Below, piece after piece: positions 33,761 to 42,326 of a stretch of 64,000 nt of DNA. How positions within the stretch are numbered: the first letter of the stretch is position 1; each line of letters begins with the position of its first letter. The notes under the pieces are model-generated. The model was not told the origin of the DNA. It saw only the letters and a list, made by a program, of their open reading frames with translations, and did no database searches. The position numbers were made by a program, and so were the translations under genes. Origin of the DNA: Marinobacterium sp048260865 (GTDB lineage Bacteria > Pseudomonadota > Gammaproteobacteria > Pseudomonadales > Balneatricaceae); assembly GCA_048260865.1 (NCBI GenBank), contig JBLXGN010000003.1, positions 186,001 through 250,000 on the forward strand. The letters are read 5' to 3'.

Positions 33761-34251
33761 GTCTGTCCAGTTGGTTGCCCATGCCTGTGCACAGCCTGCT
33801 GCTGTTTGTCAGCTGGCTGCTGCTCAACAACTCCGTCGCCCCGGGTCATCTGGTGCTGGCGGCCTTCCTGGCATTCACCATACCGCTGCTCTGCGCACCG
33901 CTCAAAACGAATCAGCCACGGGTACGCAAGCCCCTGCTGGCCGTGCGCTACACCCTGCGTGTACTGGGTGATATCGTCACGGCCAACATCGATGTGGCCA
34001 TTCTGGTATTGGGGCCGATGCGCAAGCTGCAGCCCGGTTTCGTTGCCATCCCGCTGGACATCAAGGGCGATCTGCCAATTACCCTGCTCGCCAGTACTAT
34101 CTCCCTGACCCCCGGTACGGTCAGTGCCGAAGTCTCAGAAGATCAGCAATGGCTGTATATACACGCCCTGCATATTACCGATGAGCAGGCGCTGATCGCC
34201 GAGATCAAGGCGCGCTATGAAGCCCCGCTGAAGGAGATTTTCGGATGCTGA
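33757..34251 (+). CDS. mrpE: Mrp antiporter subunit E
   Basis: A 164-residue MnhE-family subunit: N-terminal hydrophobic helices followed by a soluble portion with LLASTISLTPGTVSAEVS and LYIHALH, the family signature. MrpE has no complex I counterpart and is needed for assembly. It overlaps mrpD by four and mrpF by seven bases. Confidence 0.92.
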   Translation: MSLSSWLPMPVHSLLLFVSWLLLNNSVAPGHLVLAAFLAFTIPLLCAPLKTNQPRVRKPLLAVRYTLRVLGDIVTANIDVAILVLGPMRKLQPGFVAIPLDIKGDLPITLLASTISLTPGTVSAEVSEDQQWLYIHALHITDEQALIAEIKARYEAPLKEIFGC

Positions 34252-34514
34252 ATACCACCATTTACATCGTCAGCGCCTTTGTCTGTATCGCACTTGTGCT
34301 GAATCTCTGGCGGCTGTTACGCGGTCCGGATCTGTCGGATCGCATCCTGGCGCTGGATACCATGTATATCAACAGCATCGCCCTGATTCTGTTGTACGGC
34401 ATGCATATGGGCACCAACCTCTACTTTGAAGCGGCACTGCTGATCGCCATGCTGGGCTTTGTCAGCACCGTGGCCCTGTGCAAGTACCTGCTGCGCGGCG
34501 ATATTATTGAATAA
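34245..34514 (+). CDS. mrpF: Mrp antiporter subunit F
   Basis: An 89-residue protein with three helices and the conserved GPDLSDRILALDT loop carrying the functional Asp residues, followed by ALLIAMLGFVSTVALCKYLL. A small membrane subunit of the Mrp complex that overlaps mrpE. Confidence 0.93.
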   Translation: MLNTTIYIVSAFVCIALVLNLWRLLRGPDLSDRILALDTMYINSIALILLYGMHMGTNLYFEAALLIAMLGFVSTVALCKYLLRGDIIE

Positions 34515-34522
34515 GGGTTTGT

Positions 34523-34909
34523 ATGAATACTTTGGTTGAAATCCTGGTCTGTGTGCTGCTGCTGGTCGGTGGTTTTTTCGTTCTGGTCGGCTCTTTGGGC
34601 CTCTCACGCCTGCCAGACGTGTACACGCGCCTGCACGCCCCCACCAAGGCAACGACAGTGGGCATGGGCGGCATTCTGATCGCCTCCATGGTGATGATGA
34701 GCTATGAACAGGGTTACCTCAGCGTACACGAGTTGCTGATCACTCTGTTCCTGCTGATCACGGCTCCCATTACCGCTCATATGCTGGCTAAAACCGCTCT
34801 ACATCATGAAAACAAGGCACTTCGCCGTACGCGTTCGCAGCATCTGATTGCGACTGCTCGTGAGCAGCAGCCACCGGTTACGGCTGACAGTTCCGCCCCT
34901 CATGAGTAA
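34523..34909 (+). CDS. mrpG: Mrp antiporter subunit G
   Basis: A 128-residue MnhG-family protein with three helices; GSLGLSRLPDVYTRLHAPTK is the family motif, followed by VGMGGILIASM. A short hydrophilic tail follows. The last gene of the Mrp set; its end overlaps the start of mnmC by eight bases, coupling an unrelated tRNA modification gene to the operon. Confidence 0.93.
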   Translation: MNTLVEILVCVLLLVGGFFVLVGSLGLSRLPDVYTRLHAPTKATTVGMGGILIASMVMMSYEQGYLSVHELLITLFLLITAPITAHMLAKTALHHENKALRRTRSQHLIATAREQQPPVTADSSAPHE

Positions 34910-36875
34910 GCGCCTGCAAACGGCCGAGCTCAGCTGGCAGGCAGGCTCGCCAGAATCGGAGCGCTTCGGTGATATCTACTTCAATCGCGATGGCGGTATT
35001 GCTGAGACCGAGTATGTATTCCTTCAGGCGAATCACCTGAAGGAGCGCTTTGAAACGTTGGACAAGCCCTCTTTCGTCATCGCCGAAACCGGCTTTGGCA
35101 CCGGGCTAAACTTTCTATGTGCCCGTGAGCTTTGGCTGAGCACAACCCGTCCGTCCCAACAGCTACACTTCATCTCCTGTGAAAAATATCCGCTGGCAGT
35201 TGAAGACCTGACTCGTGCACTTGAAGCCTTCCCACAGTTCAGAGACGGGGCTCATCAATTAATTGACGCCTACCCGTCACCCGTCGAAGGCTTCTACACA
35301 CTCAGGTTTGATGGCGGGCGCGTGTTGCTGACGCTGCTGTTCGGTGACGCCAGCAGCCAGTTGCCACAACTGGAAGCCAAGGTCGACAGCTGGTTCCTGG
35401 ACGGGTTTGCACCAGCCAAGAACCCGGACCTCTGGACCGAAGAGCTGTTCAAGCAGATTGCCCGCCTCAGCCGCCCCGGCACACGCTTTGCAACCTTTAC
35501 TGCAGCAGGACTGGTTCGCCGAGGCTTGCAGGATGTGGGTTTCCAGGTTGAAAAGCAGCCCGGCTTTGGCCGCAAGCGTGAAATGCTGGCCGGACTCATG
35601 AGAGAGCCCGGGCCAGAGTCCATTTCCAGTCGCCACTCGGACTCTTTACCCATCTGGAGCCTGCCTCCGGCCCCCCTACCAAATACCGAGCCGGTTATCG
35701 TCATTGGTGCAGGCCTGGCAGGTGCTTCAACCGCTCGAGCACTGGCAGAGAAAGGTATTTCCGTGCAGGTACTGGAGCGCCACCCGGCACCAGCCCAGGA
35801 AGGCTCGGGTAACCCTCAGGGCGCGCTCTACGCCAAACTGCCCGCCAAGCCGACTGCGCATAGCCGTTTTCACCTTAGCGGGCTCGAATACAGCTGTGGG
35901 CTACTCACCCCCCTGATGCAGCAACAGCCGGCGCTGGGTGAACTATGTGGCGTGCTTCAGCTTGCTCTGAACAGCAAAGAACTGGAACGACAAAGAGATA
36001 TCATTCAGGCCGATGCCTATCCTGCGTCGCTTGCCCGTTCGGTTAGTCAGGAAGAAGCCTGCCAGTTGGCCGGTATAACAACCCCGGCACCAGGCCTGTT
36101 CTTTCCCAAGGCGGGCTGGGTATCACCCCCCCAGCTATGCAAAATGCTGCTGGACCACCCATTGATTAGCTGCCGGTTTGATACCCCGGTCAGAGATTTG
36201 GCATTCCGTGGTGGACGTTGGCACTTGCTGGGAACCGAATATAGTACCCAACAAGTTGTGGTCTGCTGTGCGACCAGCAGCCGTGACTTCACGCCCCTCA
36301 GCTGGTTGCCGCTGAAACCCATTCGTGGTCAAACCTCTCAAGCCGATGCTCCTGAAACACAGCCAGCATTGCAAACCGTTGTTTGTGGCGAAGGCTATAT
36401 TTCTCCGCCCTTTGCCCAGCTCTACTGCTTTGGCGCTTCGTTCAAGGTAGGCGATACCGAGCTGGACGTACGTACTGACGAGCACCAGCACAATCTGGAT
36501 ATTCTGACACGGGCACTGCCTGAACTGGGTAATGCTATGGCCTCAGCAGAGCTGGAGGGCCGAGTAGCGCAGCGCTGCAGCACTCCCGACTACCTGCCTT
36601 TGGCCGGCCCGGCTCCCGATTTTGACGGTTATCTCGAGCGTTATGCCAAGCTGAGAGAAGATGCGCGCTGGCCGCTGGATACTGCTCCCGCCTATCAGCC
36701 CGGACTTTTCATTAATCTGGGGCATGGATCAAAAGGGCTGATTACAGGTCCAATTACAGGAGAGCTACTGGCCGCTTTGATTGCAGGAACCCCTTTGCCA
36801 TTAGCGGCTGAACAGCTGCGTATCCTGCATCCGGGACGTTTTATCATCAAGAATCTCATCCGCGGGTCGCTATAA
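34902..36875 (+). CDS. mnmC: Bifunctional tRNA 5-methylaminomethyl-2-thiouridine enzyme MnmC
   Basis: Completes mnm5s2U34 in tRNAs for Lys, Glu and Gln. The 657-residue protein is the full two-domain form. An N-terminal methyltransferase (ETGFGTGLNFLCARE near 62, SWFLDGFAPAKNPDLW near 165, QPGFGRKREML near 220) makes mnm5 from nm5. A C-terminal FAD oxidase (VIVIGAGLAGASTARALAEK near 265, GNPQGALYAK, and GHGSKGLITGPITGELLAAL near 610) removes carboxymethyl from cmnm5. The ATG at 34902 (MSKRLQTAELSWQ) matches family N-termini. Confidence 0.95.
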   Translation: MSKRLQTAELSWQAGSPESERFGDIYFNRDGGIAETEYVFLQANHLKERFETLDKPSFVIAETGFGTGLNFLCARELWLSTTRPSQQLHFISCEKYPLAVEDLTRALEAFPQFRDGAHQLIDAYPSPVEGFYTLRFDGGRVLLTLLFGDASSQLPQLEAKVDSWFLDGFAPAKNPDLWTEELFKQIARLSRPGTRFATFTAAGLVRRGLQDVGFQVEKQPGFGRKREMLAGLMREPGPESISSRHSDSLPIWSLPPAPLPNTEPVIVIGAGLAGASTARALAEKGISVQVLERHPAPAQEGSGNPQGALYAKLPAKPTAHSRFHLSGLEYSCGLLTPLMQQQPALGELCGVLQLALNSKELERQRDIIQADAYPASLARSVSQEEACQLAGITTPAPGLFFPKAGWVSPPQLCKMLLDHPLISCRFDTPVRDLAFRGGRWHLLGTEYSTQQVVVCCATSSRDFTPLSWLPLKPIRGQTSQADAPETQPALQTVVCGEGYISPPFAQLYCFGASFKVGDTELDVRTDEHQHNLDILTRALPELGNAMASAELEGRVAQRCSTPDYLPLAGPAPDFDGYLERYAKLREDARWPLDTAPAYQPGLFINLGHGSKGLITGPITGELLAALIAGTPLPLAAEQLRILHPGRFIIKNLIRGSL

Positions 36876-36917
36876 TAAGAATAGCCGGAGTTAGCCGGTG
36901 AAGTGCGGAGGTAACCA

Positions 36918-37577
36918 ATGGCACTTGTTATCTACGATCAGGGCTATCGGATTCAGACACCCGTGGACTCGTTGTTCAGGCAGCGGGGTGTAGAGTCGAT
37001 GCAACGGAGCAGCACAGCCTCACACCTCCCCTCTTCCGGGGAGAAGGCACAACGCCAGCTGGAAACAGAAGAGCAGATCCAACTGTCTCGGGAGCGGTTT
37101 CAGCTTCCACCCAAGGACAGACGCCAGTCGCCCAAGGGCTATGACCAGGCCGGACGAGAGCAAACCGCAGCTCCAAGCAAGCCCCAGGAGCTCAAGGCGG
37201 CTCAAATCATGAGCAGCCCGGTACTGACCATTACGGCCGAGACCAGTGTACGCAAAGCCTGGGAACTGATGCAGGCACAAGAGGTGTATCATCTGATTCT
37301 GGTTGACGAGGATGGACGGGCACTGGGTCTGCTGTCACGCAACGACATCCTTGCAAAGGGCACGGATTCACCTGTCAGCGTCACCCAGGCGTACCGCAAA
37401 CAGATGATCGTAGCCTCTCCTTCGACACCTATATCCAGCATTGCCGCCAGTTTCGTGAGCTACGATATAGGGGCTATTCCGGTGATTGACGAGCAGGACC
37501 AGCTGCAAGGGATTGTGTGTCGTACCGACCTGCTGAGAATACTGATCAATAATGCCCGTGTGGAAAGCTGGGCCTGA
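36918..37577 (+). CDS. CBS-domain pair protein with disordered N-terminus
   Basis: 219 residues. The first ~90 are polar and look disordered (many Gln, Ser, Arg, Glu). The remainder has two CBS motifs, AAQIMSSPVLTITAETSVRKA and a second from KQMIVASPSTPISSIAASFV to GAIPVIDEQDQLQGIVCRTD, forming a Bateman module that usually binds adenine nucleotides. No catalytic domain or membrane segment is attached, so partner and output are unknown. GGAGGTAACC precedes the ATG. It converges with the DUF4126 gene 12 bases away. Confidence 0.8.
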   Translation: MALVIYDQGYRIQTPVDSLFRQRGVESMQRSSTASHLPSSGEKAQRQLETEEQIQLSRERFQLPPKDRRQSPKGYDQAGREQTAAPSKPQELKAAQIMSSPVLTITAETSVRKAWELMQAQEVYHLILVDEDGRALGLLSRNDILAKGTDSPVSVTQAYRKQMIVASPSTPISSIAASFVSYDIGAIPVIDEQDQLQGIVCRTDLLRILINNARVESWA

Positions 37578-37588
37578 AATTGTGGTAT

Positions 37589-38278
37589 TCACTGAGGCGG
37601 TAGTTGCCGCCCTGAAGCTCTGGAAGCCGCCTGTTCCAGTGGATCGTCTGGTCTGCTGTCGGAGGCTTGGCCACCGCCGCTAAGCCAGCCGGTCAGTACG
37701 CTGAACACTTTCTTCACCGCGCGCCAGAGCTTGGGCAGTATCCAGATAAGCAAACCAACAAACAGAATCAGTGCACCCAGGAACCAAAGCGGGTGATTCA
37801 ATGCCGTCCAAAGGCCACCGATAACAATCAGGTCTTCGCTGAAGGAAGCGGTCCAGTTTGTGAGTGGTTCAGGTGAGGTATTAATCACCACTCGGGTACC
37901 CGCTTTAAGAGCGTGACTGCCCGCTGCCATGGAACCACCAACCAACGCAGCGGCCAATTCCACTACTGGGCTCATATCGCCCACAGCACCCGCTGCCAAA
38001 GCCGCTCCCGCCGGGATTCGGATGAAGGTATGCAGACTGTCCCAACCGGTATCCACACCGGGTATTTTGTCCGCAAAGAATTCGACAAAATACATGAAGC
38101 CCGCCGCCATCATCACCAGCGGGTCACTGACGATTTCCAGGCCCGGAGGCAATGTCAGGTGCCCCATATTGGACAAGATACCCAGCATTAACACCGTGGC
38201 ATAAAGATTAATCCCACTGGCCCAGGCTACCCCCATGCTCAGAGCGATCAATGACGTCATCTGGTCGAGCTGTTCCAC
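37589..38278 (-). CDS. DUF4126 membrane protein
   Basis: 229 residues with several membrane helices and the DUF4126 hallmarks: GINLYATVLMLGI, FVEFFADKIPGVDTGWDSLH, RIPAGAALAAGA and LVGGSMAAGSHALKAGTR. The family function is unknown. A GTG at 38278 opens the longest frame; an ATG at 38260 just before the first helix is also plausible. It follows yheU by 16 bases and probably closes the zipA-ligA-yheU transcription unit. Confidence 0.85.
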   Translation of the reverse strand: MEQLDQMTSLIALSMGVAWASGINLYATVLMLGILSNMGHLTLPPGLEIVSDPLVMMAAGFMYFVEFFADKIPGVDTGWDSLHTFIRIPAGAALAAGAVGDMSPVVELAAALVGGSMAAGSHALKAGTRVVINTSPEPLTNWTASFSEDLIVIGGLWTALNHPLWFLGALILFVGLLIWILPKLWRAVKKVFSVLTGWLSGGGQASDSRPDDPLEQAASRASGRQLPPQ

Positions 38279-38294
38279 AGGCCTGCCCCGCTAG

Positions 38295-38522
38295 TCAGTG
38301 GTTCCAGTCACGCACCTGATCAGCCGGTACGATATTGCACAGGCCGGTGTGTTCACTGAAGATCAATACCGCCTCACCTTTTGCCAACGCACGACGCACT
38401 TGGCTTACCTTATCGGCAAGGCTGTACTCCTGTTCACCATAGTCAGTGCCATCGCGACTGACAAATTCCTGAATCAGGTTATCCAGCGTTTCGGGCTCCA
38501 GTTCCTGCCAGGGTACGATCAT
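38295..38522 (-). CDS. YheU family protein (UPF0270)
   Basis: 75 residues matching the YheU family: MIVPWQELEPETLDNLIQEF, RDGTDYGEQEYSL and AVLIFSEHTGLCNIVP. Function is unknown; the family is a small conserved gammaproteobacterial protein. The ATG at 38522 overlaps the ligA stop as ATGA, so it is translated with ligA. Confidence 0.9.
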   Translation of the reverse strand: MIVPWQELEPETLDNLIQEFVSRDGTDYGEQEYSLADKVSQVRRALAKGEAVLIFSEHTGLCNIVPADQVRDWNH

Positions 38523-40882
38523 GCGGATTCCCACTCGGCCAGTTGCTGCAGGAATGCGGCTTCATCCATTACAGGGACCCCCAGCTTCTCGGCTTTGGCC
38601 AATTTGGAACCCGCACCCGGGCCTGCCACCAGCATCTGCGTCTTGCCAGACACACTGCCACTGACCTTGGCGCCAAGTGCCAGCAGACGATCCTTGGCTT
38701 CATCACGGGTCATCTGCTCCAACGTGCCGGTCAGCACCCAGGTTTGTCCCAGCAACGGCTGAGCGTCTTCCCCTGCCGTTTCTTTGACCTCGGATTCCCA
38801 ATGCATGCCAAAATCGCGCAGCTGCTGCTCCAGACGGCGGACCTGTTCAACCCATTGCGCATTGTTCAGGCACTGCATAACCCCATCACGGGCCTTACGA
38901 CTCAGTTTTGGGACTTCTACCAGGACTGACTCGTCAGCAGCCAACAGAGGCTCCAGCGCCTTGAAATAGCGAGCCAGTGCTTCAGCACCGGTTTTGGCGA
39001 CGCCCGGAATATCCATCCGCAGCAGCAGCTGATCCAGCCCGATAGCGCCCTGCAGCGTCAGTGCGATATCGGCTTCATTCTGCAGTGTTATACCCTGCTC
39101 CAGCAGATCATCCAGTGCCTGACGGTTATGCTCATCCTGCATGAAGTTGTGGATTTCGTGTCCCACTTCCAGACCGATATCCGGCAACCAGGTCAGTAGC
39201 AGCGGCTCGGCCTCTCGCAGACGCTGTAACGTACCCAACTGGGCCGCCAGGGTGCGTGCTGTACCCTCGCCTACTTCAGGAATGCCCAGTGCATAGATGA
39301 AGCGCGCCAGCTCCACCTCACGGCTGGCCGCTATGGCACTGATCAGGTTCTCGGATGACAGCTGAGCAAAGCCCTCCAGCGCCAGCACCTGGTCTACAGT
39401 CAGGCGATAGAGATCAGCGGGGGAACGGACCAGCTCTTTTTGAACCAGCAGCTCGATATTCTTTTCACCCAACCCATCGATATCCATCGCCTTGCGCGAC
39501 ACAAAATGGATCAATGCCTGAATTAACTGCGCCTGACAGGACAAACGCCCAACACAGCGGTACACCGAGCCTTCGCTATGCTGCTCACGGCCCTTGCCGC
39601 GTTTAACCAGACGCACGCGCTCTACATCGGAGCCACACACTGGACAGTGCTCGGGGATATGTACCTCGGTTTCCTCACCCGTTCGCTTCTCGGTCTGCAC
39701 CGCTGCGATTTGGGGAATGACATCACCGGCACGGCGTACAATGACCCAATCACCCGCACGCACACCCAGACGGGCAATTTCGTCCATGTTGTGCAGGGTG
39801 GCATTACTGACGGTTACGCCCCCCACAAACACCGGCTCCAACCGTGCGACCGGAGTAATGGCTCCGGTACGACCGACCTGAAACTCAACGGCGTTCAGCC
39901 GAGTCGCTTCTTCCTGTGCCGGAAATTTGTGGGCAATGGCCCAACGCGGGGCTCGAGCGATATAGCCCAGCTGTTCCTGCTGCTCCAGACGGTTGACCTT
40001 GAAGACGATGCCATCAATATCGTAGGCCAATTGATCACGTCGAGCGGCCAGCTGCTCATAGTACTGGCGGCAGCCTTCCAGCCCATATACCACGCGCATC
40101 TCGCTGTTGATCTTCAGGCCCCAGAGGTTCAATTGCTGCAGGCGTTCAGCGTGACGATCCGGCAAATCGCCGCCGGAAACCACACCTGTGCTGTAGCAGC
40201 AGAACTCCAAAGGGCGCCTTGCCGTAACCGACGGATCCAGCTGACGCAAACTGCCTGCAGCAGCATTACGCGGGTTCACAAAGGTTTTTTCATCAGCCGC
40301 ACGGGCCAGTTCATTGAGCTGTTCGAAACCCGCTCGAGGCATGTAGATCTCGCCTCGCACTTCCAGGCGTTCCGGCCAGCCACTACCCAGCAGGCGAAGA
40401 GGCACGGAATTCAGGGTACGAACATTAAGGGTGATATCTTCACCAGTGGCCCCATCGCCACGGGTAGCGGCACGTACCAGGCGCCCCTGCTCATACATCA
40501 GGCTGACGGCGATACCGTCCAGCTTGGGCTCACAGGCAATTTCCAGACTGCTCGTATCATCCAGCGACAAGCGCTCACCAATACGCTTGATGAAAGCAGC
40601 CATGTCTTCATCATTGAAGGCGTTATCCAGTGACAACATTGGCTGCTCATGACGGACCTCGGCAAAGCCTGTATCCGGCTTTTTCCCGACACGCTGGGTA
40701 GGTGAGTCGGGTGTCACCAGTTCAGGGTGCTCAGTCTCAAGTGCTTTCAGCTCCTGAAACAGACGATCATATTCGCTGTCGGTGACGCTGGGCTCATCCA
40801 GGACATAATAACGATAGTTATGCGCTTCAAGTTCGCTACGCAGCGACTCGGCACGTTCGGAAACGGAATCGGGAAGGGTCAT
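38519..40882 (-). CDS. ligA: NAD-dependent DNA ligase LigA
   Basis: Seals nicks in replication and repair using NAD+. 787 residues, at the long end of the family as in Pseudomonas. Ia domain N-terminal (YYVLDEPSVTDSEYD), adenylation domain with the nucleophilic Lys in EPKLDGIAVS near 122, OB-fold, zinc-binding Cys pairs in CPVCGS and YRCVGRLSCQAQ (about 418-450), helix-hairpin-helix repeats, and a C-terminal BRCT domain (LLGQTWVLTGTLEQMTRDEA). It lies 41 bases after zipA, behind a strong terminator. Confidence 0.96.
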   Translation of the reverse strand: MTLPDSVSERAESLRSELEAHNYRYYVLDEPSVTDSEYDRLFQELKALETEHPELVTPDSPTQRVGKKPDTGFAEVRHEQPMLSLDNAFNDEDMAAFIKRIGERLSLDDTSSLEIACEPKLDGIAVSLMYEQGRLVRAATRGDGATGEDITLNVRTLNSVPLRLLGSGWPERLEVRGEIYMPRAGFEQLNELARAADEKTFVNPRNAAAGSLRQLDPSVTARRPLEFCCYSTGVVSGGDLPDRHAERLQQLNLWGLKINSEMRVVYGLEGCRQYYEQLAARRDQLAYDIDGIVFKVNRLEQQEQLGYIARAPRWAIAHKFPAQEEATRLNAVEFQVGRTGAITPVARLEPVFVGGVTVSNATLHNMDEIARLGVRAGDWVIVRRAGDVIPQIAAVQTEKRTGEETEVHIPEHCPVCGSDVERVRLVKRGKGREQHSEGSVYRCVGRLSCQAQLIQALIHFVSRKAMDIDGLGEKNIELLVQKELVRSPADLYRLTVDQVLALEGFAQLSSENLISAIAASREVELARFIYALGIPEVGEGTARTLAAQLGTLQRLREAEPLLLTWLPDIGLEVGHEIHNFMQDEHNRQALDDLLEQGITLQNEADIALTLQGAIGLDQLLLRMDIPGVAKTGAEALARYFKALEPLLAADESVLVEVPKLSRKARDGVMQCLNNAQWVEQVRRLEQQLRDFGMHWESEVKETAGEDAQPLLGQTWVLTGTLEQMTRDEAKDRLLALGAKVSGSVSGKTQMLVAGPGAGSKLAKAEKLGVPVMDEAAFLQQLAEWESA

Positions 40883-40910
40883 GTCTGTGGATATCTTAAG
40901 TCAGTTGAAA

Positions 40911-40936
40911 ACAAAAACGGGTCTTAGTTGACCCGT
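40911..40936 (-). terminator. Intrinsic terminator containing the zipA stop codon
   Basis: Read leftward: ACGGGTC, loop AACTAA, GACCCGT, then TTTTGT and more T. The stem is seven perfect pairs. The TAA stop of zipA lies in the loop, so the stem begins inside the last zipA codons. It separates zipA from ligA. Confidence 0.8.
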
Positions 40937-42291
40937 CGTTGCCGCTGATGCATCTGGAATTCTCGGATGCGCTCGCGATAATGTTCTTTGGTTTGGGGCC
41001 GCATGACCGAGCGATCCTCATCGATCAATTCACCATTAAGGTGCTTGGCCAGAGTTTCCGCTGTGGCCAGCATACACTCGTAAGCGGTCATCGGATCATG
41101 AGGCTCGCTCATCGACATGAAGAAGGTTACGGCAGGTGTTTCCAGCGCGTCCATGTTCTCAGGGTCGAAAGTACCCGGTGCAACCGCATTAGCCATGCTG
41201 AACTGAATTGGAGAACCCGGTGAGTTGTCTTCTGCACGGTGATAAATCGACATATCACCCCAGTCCATGCCACAGGCGTCAACTATTTTGCCCAATGCAG
41301 GCCCTGGCAGACGCTCGCCATTACGGCCTACCACCGTGATGACCAACACATGCTCGGGATCAGGCAAAGTAGCGCGCTTGGGGCCCTGCTTGGCAACAGG
41401 CGCGGGTTCAGTGCCTGGGGTCGTGTCTTCAACGTGAGTTGACACTTCGGGCTCAGAGCGGGGCTCTGGTGCAGATTCGTAGGAGGGCTCCGACCGAGTA
41501 CTGGTTTCTGCAGCAGGTTCAATCACGGGCTCCATTGAGTACTCTGAACCGGTCTCAACCTGAACCGACTCTTCCCGTTCAGCTTCACGCTCAAACGAAT
41601 CACGGTAAGCCGCCAAAGTATCATCCGGCAGGTCTGTACCTATCTGGTCAAACAGCGTAGGAATCGGCTGATCCAGGTCCAGGCCTGACTCTTGCTGGTT
41701 ATCCAAGTCCCTGTCTTCGGAGTAAACCGGCAAGGGTTCTTCCTTCAGAGGGTAGTCCATCTCGAGTGCTGAACCCTGAAGATCACCGCGATCAACGGCT
41801 TGCAGGAGTTCGTCATCATTACGAGCAGACACGTCCGACTCATCAAACAGAGGCTCAGGACTGGGCTCTTCAATGACTGGCGCTGGCCGAGAGGTCGGTT
41901 TGCTCTCGGCTTTGGGCTTGCGCGACCTGGTTCGGCTACGCGCAGCTGAGGCTTCCTCACGCGTCGGAATATCATCAAACAGGGGATCCATTTCCGTCAG
42001 TTCCGGGATCGTATCGACCGACGGCTCAAGACTAGGCTCCACCCGTTCCCTGCTGCGCATGGAAGGCGGCTGTGCCGGCGGCGCTTCAGCACCCTGGCGC
42101 TTGCGCGCGCCGCCGTTGGGCAGTTCAGGATTGTGTCCATCGCCACCATCGCCTAATTCTGACAGGGTACGGTCAATTTCCAGCTTGAGTCGACTGCGGT
42201 TGGCACTGACTCGCCGCCAGCCGTCCACCAGAATCAGTATAACAATCAGTACACCGCCGATGATTAGCCATTCGCGCAGACTGATATCCAT
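40924..42291 (-). CDS. zipA: Cell division protein ZipA
   Basis: Anchors FtsZ to the inner membrane. 455 residues: N-terminal membrane helix with the family pattern LREWLIIGGVLIVILILVDGWRR, a long charged Pro/Glu/Ser-rich linker (about 45-310), and a C-terminal FtsZ-binding domain (about 315-445; VVGRNGERLPGPALGKIVDA, MSIYHRAEDN, FSMANAVAPGTFD, LNGELIDEDRSVM). Position upstream of ligA is the standard gammaproteobacterial order. It follows ccmI by 35 bases and may be partly read from the ccm promoter. Confidence 0.95.
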   Translation of the reverse strand: MDISLREWLIIGGVLIVILILVDGWRRVSANRSRLKLEIDRTLSELGDGGDGHNPELPNGGARKRQGAEAPPAQPPSMRSRERVEPSLEPSVDTIPELTEMDPLFDDIPTREEASAARSRTRSRKPKAESKPTSRPAPVIEEPSPEPLFDESDVSARNDDELLQAVDRGDLQGSALEMDYPLKEEPLPVYSEDRDLDNQQESGLDLDQPIPTLFDQIGTDLPDDTLAAYRDSFEREAEREESVQVETGSEYSMEPVIEPAAETSTRSEPSYESAPEPRSEPEVSTHVEDTTPGTEPAPVAKQGPKRATLPDPEHVLVITVVGRNGERLPGPALGKIVDACGMDWGDMSIYHRAEDNSPGSPIQFSMANAVAPGTFDPENMDALETPAVTFFMSMSEPHDPMTAYECMLATAETLAKHLNGELIDEDRSVMRPQTKEHYRERIREFQMHQRQRRVN

Positions 42292-42326
42292 ATTTTCGCC
42301 TTACCCTGTTAATAAACGCCCGTGCC

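Noticed and set aside
39578..40633. Long open frame on the plus strand opposite ligA
   Set aside because: It is entirely antisense to the fully recognisable LigA, and its translation has no family-like motifs; it is a by-product of high-GC codon structure.
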